The translations under genes and the position numbers were made by a program. This document shows positions 53,379-61,944 of a DNA stretch of 64,000 nucleotides, one piece after another. Below the pieces are notes generated by a model, which saw only the letters and a program-made list of their open reading frames with translations, had not been told where the DNA came from and did not search any database. Source of the DNA: GCA-002726655 sp046582185 (GTDB lineage Bacteria > Pseudomonadota > Gammaproteobacteria > Pseudomonadales > Azotimanducaceae); NCBI GenBank assembly GCA_046582185.1, contig JAYGEX010000039.1, positions 124,001 to 188,000 on the forward strand, read 5' to 3'. How positions within the stretch are numbered: position 1 is the stretch's first letter; every line of letters begins with the position of its first letter.

Positions 53379-53399
53379 ATACAAAACAATCACTTACGA
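53379..53399 (+). repeat. 21-base sequence shared with the tRNA-Ser flank
   Basis: ATACAAAACAATCACTTACGA here matches 33164-33184 at 20 of 21 positions in the same orientation. Both lie in intergenic DNA without genes. Confidence 0.6.
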
Positions 53400-53505
53400 A
53401 GGACGTAGCACCGGCGGTGTTAGAATCAGGACAATAGCCAGCTAAATTGGTACGTATAAATTAAATGGCAATTACCGGGATAGGTAATTCTGAGGCACAG
53501 AGCAT

Positions 53506-53550
53506 TTAGATTTTGGGCACTTTGATTTTGAACACTAAGATTATGAGCAC
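53506..53550. repeat. Three imperfect 15-base tandem repeats
   Basis: Units TTAGATTTTGGGCAC, TTTGATTTTGAACAC and TAAGATTATGAGCAC end 16 bases before the start of the 121-residue gene. The fixed parts are GATT, TG and CAC. Spacing of 1.5 helical turns could suit a cooperative regulator. Confidence 0.6.
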
Positions 53551-53565
53551 GGAGATGACCAGGCA

Positions 53566-53931
53566 ATGGAATTAATGGAGCTGCGGGAGAGATTCATCCC
53601 AGCGGTGGAAGAAATATTAGATCAATGTCGCCTGTCAGATGAGATTGTGGATACAGAGAGGTTCCAGGTTTTTATTGCAACCATCTGGGGCAATGCCGTT
53701 CTGGAACCAGAGCGTTCCGGCATCACGGAAGACGACTTGAGCTCTCTGCATGATTTCCTCGGTGAGGAGCTCTCACGAGTGGTTGGTGAAGGCAACGACA
53801 TCACCAGTTGTTATGAATTTATTGTTAGCAAAAAGGGTGAAGAGAGTCTTGAACGCCAGGGCACAACTGCACGCCACAAAGACTTCCTGCAATATTTCGC
53901 CAAGCTGATCCTACAGCAGGAGCAAATCTAG
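53566..53931 (+). CDS. Unrecognised 121-residue acidic protein
   Basis: No family is recognised. The protein is acidic and mostly helical in appearance: LRERFIPAVEEILDQCRLSDEIV, then DLSSLHDFLGEELSRVVGEGNDITSCYEF and a Gln/Glu-rich C-terminus. No signal peptide or membrane segment is seen. It stands alone between repeat-rich DNA and the convergent symporter gene. The frame is clean over its length and codon use resembles the neighbours, which supports it as a real gene. Confidence 0.6.
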   Translation: MELMELRERFIPAVEEILDQCRLSDEIVDTERFQVFIATIWGNAVLEPERSGITEDDLSSLHDFLGEELSRVVGEGNDITSCYEFIVSKKGEESLERQGTTARHKDFLQYFAKLILQQEQI

Positions 53932-53998
53932 GGAAATAATGTTCACCTACACAAAGCTGAATCTGTAGCGGCGAAAATTGACCTGGGGGTGAGGCTCC

Positions 53999-55288
53999 CT
54001 ATGCATCAATCCTCTTGTTAAGGCTCTCTTGCACCACCAGGGTACCAATAAGATCACCCTCTACATTGACTGCTGTCCGGATTGTATCAAGGGGCCGCTC
54101 AATGACCAGCAATATTGCGATTGCCTCCAGCGGAATGCCCACAGACAAAAGAACCATCTGCATCCCGGCCATGGATGCGGTTGGCATACCCGGCGCGCCG
54201 ATCGAAGAAATCATGGACATGAGGAATACCGTGAATATCATAAGATTCGATAATTCGATCCCGTAGAGATAAGCCAGGAAAATAGCCGCCACCGCCTCAA
54301 ACAAAGCTGTCCCGTCCATATTCATCGTCGCCCCAAGAGGTAGAACAAAGCTACTGACGCTTTCATCAATTTCCAGTTCTTCCTGCGCTGTCTTCATCGA
54401 TACCGGCAGCGTGGCTGCACTTGAAGATGTGGAAAACGCAACGATGAGTGGCCGCGATATATCTTTCAACAGCTTTACTGGCCTTCTGCCAGCAAAAAAA
54501 TATGCAATTGCCGGCAATACAATGAGCCCGTGAATCAGAGTCAAAATGACAACGAGGGATGCGAACTGGAATAGCTGGGTGAGGAAGGCGCCGCTATACT
54601 CGCCATCGCCTGACAAACGTATAGTGAAATCAAACAGGATGGCAAAAATCCCGATGGGCAATACACGAATGATCCACCCCAAAACCTTATGAATGACAAG
54701 ATTTAAGTCTTTCACTATTCCAAACACAGGGCTCGTCTGGGGTAAAACCAGGACCATGGCAATGCCGATCAGAAAAGCATTGGTCACGATGCCTAAAATA
54801 TTGAGGTTAACCAATGCGCTAAAGGGGTTGGTAAAGGCCAGATGGAATATTTGTTCCAGTACGGCAATTAGGGAGTCGCTGCCGGGCTCAATCATACGTT
54901 CGCTGGCAAATTCAACGCCCATACTCAATGTAGCGGGGTAGTTAGTCCAGGGATGAATAAAGAATACAGCGAATAGAGCAAGACTGATGGCAATAAATGT
55001 GGTGCCGAAATAATAAATCACCGTCGAGCTGCCCAGTGTTCGTAGTTTGACGACATTGCCAATGCCCGTGATGCCGCCGATGAGCGAAAAGAAAATCAGC
55101 GGCGCAATCAACATTCTAAGGGCAGCAAGAAAGGTTGACTTCAGGAACAGTACAAAATCATAGATTGGACTATCGGCTTCTGGTCCGCTGGTGCTGCCTA
55201 ATAGGCCCAGTGCTTCCAAAGAATAGGCACTTACGATGCCCGCAATTGCAGCGAGGGCAACCTGAACTGTCACATTTTTAATCAACAA
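53999..55288 (-). CDS. Dicarboxylate/amino acid:cation symporter (DAACS)
   Basis: A 429-residue membrane transporter of the glutamate/dicarboxylate symporter fold. Signature segments are STSSSAATLPVSMK (hairpin 1 serine-rich motif), PLGATMNMDGTAL, and SSIGAPGMPTASMAGM (hairpin 2). About eight membrane segments. It takes up an acidic amino acid or C4-dicarboxylate with Na+ or H+; the exact substrate is not readable. It faces the kinase-like gene divergently across 230 bases. Confidence 0.93.
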   Translation of the reverse strand: MLIKNVTVQVALAAIAGIVSAYSLEALGLLGSTSGPEADSPIYDFVLFLKSTFLAALRMLIAPLIFFSLIGGITGIGNVVKLRTLGSSTVIYYFGTTFIAISLALFAVFFIHPWTNYPATLSMGVEFASERMIEPGSDSLIAVLEQIFHLAFTNPFSALVNLNILGIVTNAFLIGIAMVLVLPQTSPVFGIVKDLNLVIHKVLGWIIRVLPIGIFAILFDFTIRLSGDGEYSGAFLTQLFQFASLVVILTLIHGLIVLPAIAYFFAGRRPVKLLKDISRPLIVAFSTSSSAATLPVSMKTAQEELEIDESVSSFVLPLGATMNMDGTALFEAVAAIFLAYLYGIELSNLMIFTVFLMSMISSIGAPGMPTASMAGMQMVLLSVGIPLEAIAILLVIERPLDTIRTAVNVEGDLIGTLVVQESLNKRIDA

Positions 55289-55519
55289 CTACTGATACTT
55301 GCAAAAAAAAGAGTTGCGATGATATCAAATGTTGAGAACATTTAATAAGTATTACAATGAAAACACCTTACAGCACTTCGTCTGTGAGCAGAAAAAACTT
55401 GGCCAGGAATGTTACGATCAATCATCTATGAGGGAATATAGAACTGCGCCCGAGCGCTGGTGGGCTTGGCTTCCGGATAGAGTTAGTCAGTAGATTAGCA
55501 GGAGATTACCCACAATTAT

Positions 55520-57892
55520 ATGTCCGCGATTTCACCACAATTTACTGAACAATTATTGATGCTGGTACTGGCAGCAAGTGCTGTCCTCGCCTGGGTTTTA
55601 TGGTATCGCGGCAGAAAGGAATTGAGGCATTTCAAGCAGTTATTTGATGATCTTCCAAATCCGATTTTAAGGATTAGTCTAAGCAGCTTTGCACCCGTCG
55701 TCTGCAATCGTGCATTCAGTCGGCTTCTGGGATACAAGAACAATGCTTCCTGTATCGCTAAATTCAGCCAGCATCCCCATCTGTCCCAGCAGAACTTTTA
55801 TCAGATCTATCGCCTGAGTCAGGACTCTAAGGCCGATGCCAGCGGCAATATCCGTACAGATATTGTCCTCCGCGACCGGGCGGGAAATATGGTTCATCAA
55901 CGGCTTACGGTGCAACTCGAGCGTACTAATCGCTTTGTGGATATTGTTCTTGATGCCCCTCGAAGCGGCCTCGGTCTGGAGGGTAGTAAGGATGAGCGAG
56001 AGAAAAATGAACCATTGGTTCAGCAGAATTTACTAGCCTACTTAAAGCTGGACCTGCGCCTGAATATAGTTGCCTATAATACTCTGGCAAAGGAGATGTT
56101 TTCCCTGACAAACAATAAGCGGCGTCTTGCGAATTTCGAATCGGTTCTGCCGGATAGTGAAAGTCGGCAGCTGATTGATATATATCGGAGGAGGTTGACC
56201 AAGCACGGGCAATTAACCCTCAAAATTGATCCGGATGATAGTGAAGGGATGGGGCAATGGATTCTTTCAAAAGATGCAGCTAACGACTATTACCATGCGT
56301 TCTTTAAGGAGCTGGATGTAGGGCGCGCCAGCAGCGGACTCGCCCATTCTCTCCAGGCGCTTTTAGGCGATAGCCTGGGCTCTGTCAAATTGGGATTCTG
56401 GGAATACGACCATCGTCAGGGGTTAATATCACATAACAAGGCATGGCTTAATCGTCTGGGATTCGAAACTGATGATCCCGGCAGCGAACCTATTTCCTTC
56501 TGGTTATCGAATGTCGCACCGACCAATCGCGAAGATGTAAGCGACAGGTTCACTCAAGGCGCCGATGAATTTACCCTGCATTACAAGATGGTCTCAAGTC
56601 AGGGCGTTCAACTCGACATTGAAAGCAGAGGCATAGTTACCCAACGCGGCGCCGATGGTGCGGCGCTATTTTCGGAAGGCGTGCACATTGAGTTAACGCG
56701 AAATGAACAGTCTACTTTAGACAGGAAGACCGTCCATCACCTGATGAATCTGTTGGCTTCTGTTAGCGGATATGCCGATCTGATAGAAGGAAGTGGCGAC
56801 CTTCCCGATGGCATACGAAAATATGTTGCACAAATTACGCAGGCAGCATCAAGTATCAGGGAGATACTATCACCCGATAACAATAGGAAAGTAAATAAGG
56901 GGCTGTCTGTCCAAAAGCTGGCATCGCAGTTCAAGCTGAAAGTTAGGGATAGTGCTACAGATACTCTAAATTATAGTCTTAATGGTATAGAGCCAACAGA
57001 TTTTACCGAAGCGATTTCCCCGGATGGCGATCACTCAACGGCGGCGAATCTTGGTAAGAGCGACGATCAATCTGAAACCTTCATTAAGACCGAGATTGAT
57101 GACGAAACTGTAGAGGAACTAATAAAACACATTGTCCAGTTTATCCGTGATGAAACTGACGGCGATCTCGATATTGCTTTCCTGATGCCTGAAGCTCCGG
57201 CGACCCCGCCTTACAACAATCACTGTAGTAGCTGCGATGCCTTTGTAGGCGAAGAATTTACCTGTCTCAAGTTCATGCAGGCAAATGTGAACATCGAGCC
57301 AAAACACTTTCAGTATTTTCTACAACCAGGTTTTTTATCCAGCATCAGTGGCGATGAAAATTTTCTGTTAAGGGCCAGCGAACTTGTACGTGAAAATGGT
57401 GGGCATCTTGACCTTAGCCTCATCGGCCGCAATCTTAATGTTGCACTCTATCTGCCCCTTATGATTCCAGTCGCTATAGAATTGGATGTAAATCTTGCAT
57501 CAGGGGAAATAGCTAATGCTTGCGACAAGAAAATCCTCGTTATTGACGATGAGCAGTCAGTTGCCAACTTCCTAAAGGAAGTTATCCAGAGGGCGGGCTT
57601 TAGCGTGACGGCATTTACTGACTCCCGTGAAGCGCTGGACTATTTTATTCGCCATCCGTATCAATTTGATCTTGTCATTACCGACCAGACGATGCCTGGT
57701 TATTCCGGCGATGTTGTTATGCAACGAATGCTTGAGCTTAACCCTGAACTGCCAATCATCATGTGCACTGGATACTCTGATGCTGTGTCGGAAAGATCTG
57801 CGCGTAAACTTGGTGCCGCTGGTTATCTCACCAAGCCAGTTGAAGCTCTACATCTCATCAATACCATCCAGCAATCACTGGAAGCCAACTAG
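55520..57892 (+). CDS. PAS / degenerate histidine kinase with C-terminal receiver domain
   Basis: A 790-residue protein. One N-terminal membrane segment (about 13-30), then two or three PAS-like domains (about 38-145, 165-265, 290-400), a DHp-like helix with His406 or His407 in TVHHLMNLLASVSGYADLI, a region of about 240 residues, and a receiver domain (669-790) with VIDDE, phosphoacceptor Asp722 in VITDQTMPG and Lys in YLTKPVE. Just before the receiver, ASELVRENGGHLDLSLIG echoes the end of a kinase ATPase domain, but I find no N, G1 or G2 box. It may be a kinase-dead hybrid. A second protein of the same kind follows. Confidence 0.75.
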   Translation: MSAISPQFTEQLLMLVLAASAVLAWVLWYRGRKELRHFKQLFDDLPNPILRISLSSFAPVVCNRAFSRLLGYKNNASCIAKFSQHPHLSQQNFYQIYRLSQDSKADASGNIRTDIVLRDRAGNMVHQRLTVQLERTNRFVDIVLDAPRSGLGLEGSKDEREKNEPLVQQNLLAYLKLDLRLNIVAYNTLAKEMFSLTNNKRRLANFESVLPDSESRQLIDIYRRRLTKHGQLTLKIDPDDSEGMGQWILSKDAANDYYHAFFKELDVGRASSGLAHSLQALLGDSLGSVKLGFWEYDHRQGLISHNKAWLNRLGFETDDPGSEPISFWLSNVAPTNREDVSDRFTQGADEFTLHYKMVSSQGVQLDIESRGIVTQRGADGAALFSEGVHIELTRNEQSTLDRKTVHHLMNLLASVSGYADLIEGSGDLPDGIRKYVAQITQAASSIREILSPDNNRKVNKGLSVQKLASQFKLKVRDSATDTLNYSLNGIEPTDFTEAISPDGDHSTAANLGKSDDQSETFIKTEIDDETVEELIKHIVQFIRDETDGDLDIAFLMPEAPATPPYNNHCSSCDAFVGEEFTCLKFMQANVNIEPKHFQYFLQPGFLSSISGDENFLLRASELVRENGGHLDLSLIGRNLNVALYLPLMIPVAIELDVNLASGEIANACDKKILVIDDEQSVANFLKEVIQRAGFSVTAFTDSREALDYFIRHPYQFDLVITDQTMPGYSGDVVMQRMLELNPELPIIMCTGYSDAVSERSARKLGAAGYLTKPVEALHLINTIQQSLEAN

Positions 57893-58017
57893 TGCTCGTC
57901 AAGAAATGGAAACCGCTGGTGTTACTCCCCTGGTAAGTGATTGTTTTATATAGCTAACGAAATTGTAGCTTTGCATATATCATCGAGATTCAACTATTTA
58001 TGGACAGGAACTAACTA

Positions 58018-58959
58018 GTGGCCCAGGACCCAAATGATGAGTTGGATATCATTGGCCTGCAAGGGGCGCCACTAATATGCGTAGCCCTGGACGCGCAGTG
58101 GAAGGTGTATCGAGCTAATGAACGGGCGGGCAACGCGGGCCTTATTGTTGGGCTGCCGATATCTCACTATCTTGACAGTAATTCTCAAGCAAAATTGTCA
58201 GCCTGTTTGCAGGATGAAGACAAGGGCGTCGTCTCCGTGACATTCAAGGATGAGCAATCATTTGAATGCTGGTATTGCAGAACAACAGAAAATGGCCACG
58301 TTTTGTTATGGCTGCAGGACGTCTCTGAATTGGAATTGCTCAGAAATCAGCTGAAGGAGCTAAAGAAACCCGAGAAAAATTTCGTCCACCGAATCAACAA
58401 TATTATATCAACCACTCTTGGCTATGCTGAATTGGTCGATCTAATGCTCGAAGAGAATGCTGAACTGAGCGGCGAACGATTGTCGACCATCCAGCGTTAC
58501 CAGAATGAAATTTTAATTGGATTAATGCAGGCGGAACAACATATTCACCGTGAAAAACATGGATTTACACTTTCGACGGTTAGATCTGAAGCGCAGCGAG
58601 TAGAACCCAAGCAGGGGCGGCAACATGTATTGATTGTGCACCCCGACAAGACACGCCTGGCGTTGCTGGTCGAATTATTACAATCAGAAAATTATCGCGT
58701 GACAAGTTTTAGTGACATCAAGGCAACGCGTGAATTCGTCGATCTGAATCCGAAAGTATGCGACCTCGCTGTTCTCGGAGAAGACAAAGGACTCGTCAAT
58801 TATATCCTTGATAAAAACTCGACACTTAATGTGATTGTCTGCGTGAGCGAGGAGCACGATTTCAACAATGACCGCATCATTCAGATTTCTGACAATCCGC
58901 TGGATATCAACATCCTGATCAGGACGGTACTTGACTTAAGCGAAGAGCCGCTAAGCTAA
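58018..58959 (+). CDS. DHp-like domain with pseudo-receiver, no ATPase domain
   Basis: A 313-residue protein. The N-terminal part is PAS-like (ICVALDAQWKVYRANERAG). A kinase-type dimerisation helix follows, with His124 in FVHRINNIISTTLGYAELV, like NtrB-type kinases. The C-terminal 110 residues have a receiver-like fold (HVLIVHPDKTRLALLVELLQ). The phosphoacceptor position reads AVLGEDKG, with Gly for Asp, and the usual Lys-Pro is Asn-Pro (SDNPLD). Only about 60 residues separate the helix from this domain, too few for an ATPase. The start is GTG with AGGA upstream. The stop overlaps the sirtuin stop. Confidence 0.7.
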   Translation: MAQDPNDELDIIGLQGAPLICVALDAQWKVYRANERAGNAGLIVGLPISHYLDSNSQAKLSACLQDEDKGVVSVTFKDEQSFECWYCRTTENGHVLLWLQDVSELELLRNQLKELKKPEKNFVHRINNIISTTLGYAELVDLMLEENAELSGERLSTIQRYQNEILIGLMQAEQHIHREKHGFTLSTVRSEAQRVEPKQGRQHVLIVHPDKTRLALLVELLQSENYRVTSFSDIKATREFVDLNPKVCDLAVLGEDKGLVNYILDKNSTLNVIVCVSEEHDFNNDRIIQISDNPLDINILIRTVLDLSEEPLS

Positions 58960-59738
58960 TCCACTGCGGCCGATAAGCTCGGACCTATCTGCTGATGGAT
59001 AGCGAGATCTGCAATAGTGTCCAAGTCTGTTTCCTGATTATTCAGTATGATGAGTGCCGCGCCATTTTGTTTTGCGATTCTGGGAAAACCTGCAGCCGGA
59101 TAGACCGTTAGTGATGACCCTATTGCAATGAATAAATCACAGTTGAGGGCTGCCTGCTCCGCGCGCTGCATTTCTTGCTCAGGCATGGCCTGGCCGAAGG
59201 AGATTGTCGCAGTTTTCACAATGCCGCCGCAGGTATCACAATATGGCGTGCTCTCGTCTATCGAGAAGCTGCGTTCGATATCATCCAGTTCATATCGTTG
59301 ATGACAATCAAGGCATGACGCGTAGTTGGCATTGCCATGTAGTTCGATCAGCTGCTCGTCCGGTACACCAGACTTTTGATGCAGGCCATCCACATTCTGG
59401 GTGATGATGTGCGTGACCTTACCAATATCAACCAGATGTTTTATCGCAATATGTCCGGCATTCGGCTCGGCCTTTGACATTAGACCCTCACCAGAGAATT
59501 TTCTGCGCCAGGATTCTTTTCTGACATCTTCCGACCCCACGAAATCTTTAAAGTCGATTGGTGTCATGGTTTTCCAAATGCCTTTGGGTCCACGAAAGTC
59601 CGGAATCCCGGATTCCGTTGAAATGCCTGCACCTGTAAAAATGACAATGCGGTGGCTCGCCTTAATCATTTGTCTCAGGGAGCTGATTTCCTCGTCCATA
59701 GGCTCATTCTGTCCGTTTCGATGTTTTGGATACCACAT
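58956..59738 (-). CDS. Sir2-family NAD-dependent protein deacylase
   Basis: A 260-residue sirtuin. NAD motifs: FTGAGISTESGIPDFRG, ITQNVDGLHQKSG and the catalytic histidine in ELHGNANYASC. Four zinc cysteines appear as CLDC and CDTC. GSSLTVYPAAGFPRIAK closes the fold. It removes acyl groups from protein lysines. An internal ATG at 59699 could be the true start, as the first 13 residues are not conserved and neither has a strong ribosome site. Confidence 0.93.
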   Translation of the reverse strand: MWYPKHRNGQNEPMDEEISSLRQMIKASHRIVIFTGAGISTESGIPDFRGPKGIWKTMTPIDFKDFVGSEDVRKESWRRKFSGEGLMSKAEPNAGHIAIKHLVDIGKVTHIITQNVDGLHQKSGVPDEQLIELHGNANYASCLDCHQRYELDDIERSFSIDESTPYCDTCGGIVKTATISFGQAMPEQEMQRAEQAALNCDLFIAIGSSLTVYPAAGFPRIAKQNGAALIILNNQETDLDTIADLAIHQQIGPSLSAAVD

Positions 59739-59806
59739 ATCTATTTGCCCAAGGTCAATATGATACCCTGCAATCCGGAAGTTATGAGAAAAGGTTTACA
59801 GGGCTA

Positions 59807-60418
59807 ATGGGGCTATATGAGAGATACCTACTACCGAAATTGTTAAACGCAGTGATGAAGTCACCGGATCTCGAACTGATCAGGTCACAAATCGTTCCGG
59901 AGGCTACGGGGCGTGTCCTTGAAGTTGGTATCGGCTCCGGGTTGAACCTACCGTTCTATAACGACGATGTGAAGGTGACGGGCCTCGATCCGTCTGCAGA
60001 ACTGCAGGTTTATGCCCGGGAGGTTGCAGAAAAAGAAGGTATTGATGTGGAATTTATTGGCCTGAGCGGCGAAGACATCCCCTCGGAAGATAACTTCTTT
60101 GACTCAATAGTGATTACCTGGACCTTATGTACCATCCCTGACCCGGTGAAGGCACTGGCTGAAATGCGAAGAGTGCTGAAACCCGGTGGCAAGATGATAT
60201 TTGCAGAACATGGCCTGGCACCGGATACTGCTGTTGCCAAGTGGCAGTCGCGAATTAATCCCGTCTGGAAGCTCGTGGCTGGCGGCTGCAATCTGAATCG
60301 AGAAATTGACAAGATGATTACAGATACCGGTTTCAAACTCGATGCGCTGGCGCAGGGATATATTCCCGGACCCAAATTCGCCACCTACAATTATCGGGGC
60401 GTTGCCAGGGTTGTGTGA
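59807..60418 (+). CDS. Class I SAM-dependent methyltransferase
   Basis: A 203-residue methyltransferase. SAM motif I is VLEVGIGSGLNLPFY, with GLDPSAEL as motif II, and VKALAEMRRVLKPGGKMIFAEHG the UbiE-like helix and strand. Substrate unknown. The frame is open from 59726, overlapping the sirtuin start, but relatives begin MGLYERYLLPKLL, so the ATG at 59807 is used; AGGG lies just before it. Confidence 0.85.
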   Translation: MGLYERYLLPKLLNAVMKSPDLELIRSQIVPEATGRVLEVGIGSGLNLPFYNDDVKVTGLDPSAELQVYAREVAEKEGIDVEFIGLSGEDIPSEDNFFDSIVITWTLCTIPDPVKALAEMRRVLKPGGKMIFAEHGLAPDTAVAKWQSRINPVWKLVAGGCNLNREIDKMITDTGFKLDALAQGYIPGPKFATYNYRGVARVV

Positions 60419-60490
60419 TCGCACGTGATTGTTGTCTGAGTCAGGAATTAAGCTGCTGATCCTGCGTTCTGGAATCATTGACGCCTGTAA

Positions 60491-61114
60491 TCATAGACGA
60501 TGGTGCTGTTTCAATCTCTTGAAGGCTGCGGGCGACTGATCCGACATAAATGAGAGAACCTTGCGAGCACAATCTTCAGGACTGAGTTCCGCAGTATCGA
60601 CAGAGATATCGTAGTCATTATGAGCATGACAAACATCCAGATGCCCAAGGGCCGTACCGGGAAATCGCCCGGGCCTTGCTAGTTCACGCTCATTGATCAC
60701 CTTAATTGGGCATCTCACACCAACAAAAATCACATCTATGTCCGCGAGGACTTCCAGATAATCCTCCAGGAACCCGGCTTCGAGGATAATGTCATCGATA
60801 ATAATATTGTTGCCAGCGTCAGCCAGTGCACGAATTGCCCGACGCATTCCGGAGAGCATAACCTTGCCATTGTCGCCAAAGCGAATTGCAGTGTAGGGTG
60901 TTTCACCATCGGTCACGGGCACAACATTAAGACCGGATGCACCGGTACTACCTTCTGGCGAATTCAGGCCACGATATTTTGCCGGCATGCCATCGCGAAA
61001 CTGATCCAATGCAATATGTAGCCACTGTTCAGGCAGCAATTCTTGCAATGCGTAGGCAAGCGAGGTCTTTCCGGAACTGGAAGTTCCATTGAGGAATATT
61101 ATTTTTCCGGGCAT
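60491..61114 (-). CDS. Chloramphenicol phosphotransferase-like P-loop kinase
   Basis: A 207-residue CPT-family protein. The P-loop is FLNGTSSSGKTSLAYAL, an aspartate that could be the catalytic base lies in IALDQFRDGMP, and NIIIDDIILEAGFLEDYLEVL and FVGVRCPIKVINERELARPGR are further family segments. CPT proteins phosphorylate chloramphenicol in its producer; most relatives are of unknown substrate, so resistance must not be assumed. The frame extends to 61255, but the ATG at 61114 matches the family start. Confidence 0.82.
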   Translation of the reverse strand: MPGKIIFLNGTSSSGKTSLAYALQELLPEQWLHIALDQFRDGMPAKYRGLNSPEGSTGASGLNVVPVTDGETPYTAIRFGDNGKVMLSGMRRAIRALADAGNNIIIDDIILEAGFLEDYLEVLADIDVIFVGVRCPIKVINERELARPGRFPGTALGHLDVCHAHNDYDISVDTAELSPEDCARKVLSFMSDQSPAAFKRLKQHHRL

Positions 61115-61233
61115 GGACGATCTTTTCCGGTACATTTCTAGCTGATTATGAGATGCAATCCTTACATAGTTGCCCTGAATAAACACCTGCTTAATGATGC
61201 ATAATAAGTGCAATCCATTTTGTGGTGTAAAGG

Positions 61234-61944
61234 GTGAGAAAAGATAACAGACCACTCTGGTTTAAGTCCTTTCTGGACAGATGCAACGATGCTTACATCT
61301 CCTGGTTCTTGCGGCCTCAATTTGACGGATCGGGCGTCGACTTCAGGGTTCACGGCGCTCGCCACCTCCAGATTTCCGGGGCAGGCATTACTGTTGGCGA
61401 TCATGTTCATATGATGGCGCTGCCAGATAAGCCAATACGCCTGGCAGTATACGAAGGGCTGGGCAAGATAAGTATTGGCAGCTACAGCATCATTAATCCC
61501 GGCGTTAGAGTCACTTCCGCTGCGGAAATCACCATTGGGCAGAGTTGCATGCTCGCGATGAACGCCTATCTATCGGATGCGGACTGGCATGATCTCCAAC
61601 ATCGCATCTATGCCCCGGGTGCTTCTGCACCGATAGTCCTGGAGGATAACGTGTGGGTTGGTGACAGCGCTCTGGTATGCAAAGGCGTTCGAATCGGCGA
61701 GAACAGTGTTGTGGGTGCAAGGTCTGTCGTGACCAAAGATATACCGCCTAATGTTGTGGTTGCAGGTATACCGGCGAAGATAGTTCGGGAACTGGACGCC
61801 AACGATCTAACGACTCGCAAAGACCTGTTTACCGGGCAGACACCTTATGAGCAGTTTGAAGCAGACTTTTTTCGCGATCGCTTAAAGGCAAACACAATGA
61901 TGCGCTGGCTGAAATCCGTAATCGCACCTGGTAAATCTGACTAG
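61234..61944 (+). CDS. Hexapeptide-repeat (left-handed beta-helix) acyltransferase
   Basis: A 236-residue transferase with hexapeptide turns (GKISIGSYSIINPGVRV, AEITIGQSCMLAMNAYLSD, PIVLEDNVWVGDSALVCKGVRIGENSVVGARSVVTKDIPPN, VVAGIPAKIVREL). It resembles maltose/galactoside O-acetyltransferases and related surface-sugar enzymes. The acceptor is unknown. GTG start; the ribosome site is weak. Its TAG stop shares bases with the PfkB stop (CTAG at 61941-61944). Confidence 0.85.
   Translation: MRKDNRPLWFKSFLDRCNDAYISWFLRPQFDGSGVDFRVHGARHLQISGAGITVGDHVHMMALPDKPIRLAVYEGLGKISIGSYSIINPGVRVTSAAEITIGQSCMLAMNAYLSDADWHDLQHRIYAPGASAPIVLEDNVWVGDSALVCKGVRIGENSVVGARSVVTKDIPPNVVVAGIPAKIVRELDANDLTTRKDLFTGQTPYEQFEADFFRDRLKANTMMRWLKSVIAPGKSD

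Larger units (their letters stand above)
53113..53565. other. Repeat-rich gap upstream of dinB
   Basis: No gene is seen in these 453 bases. They contain four 21-base tandem repeats (53179-53262), a 21-base sequence shared with 33164-33184 (53379-53399), and three 15-base repeats (53506-53550) just before the unknown 121-residue gene. Confidence 0.6.
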
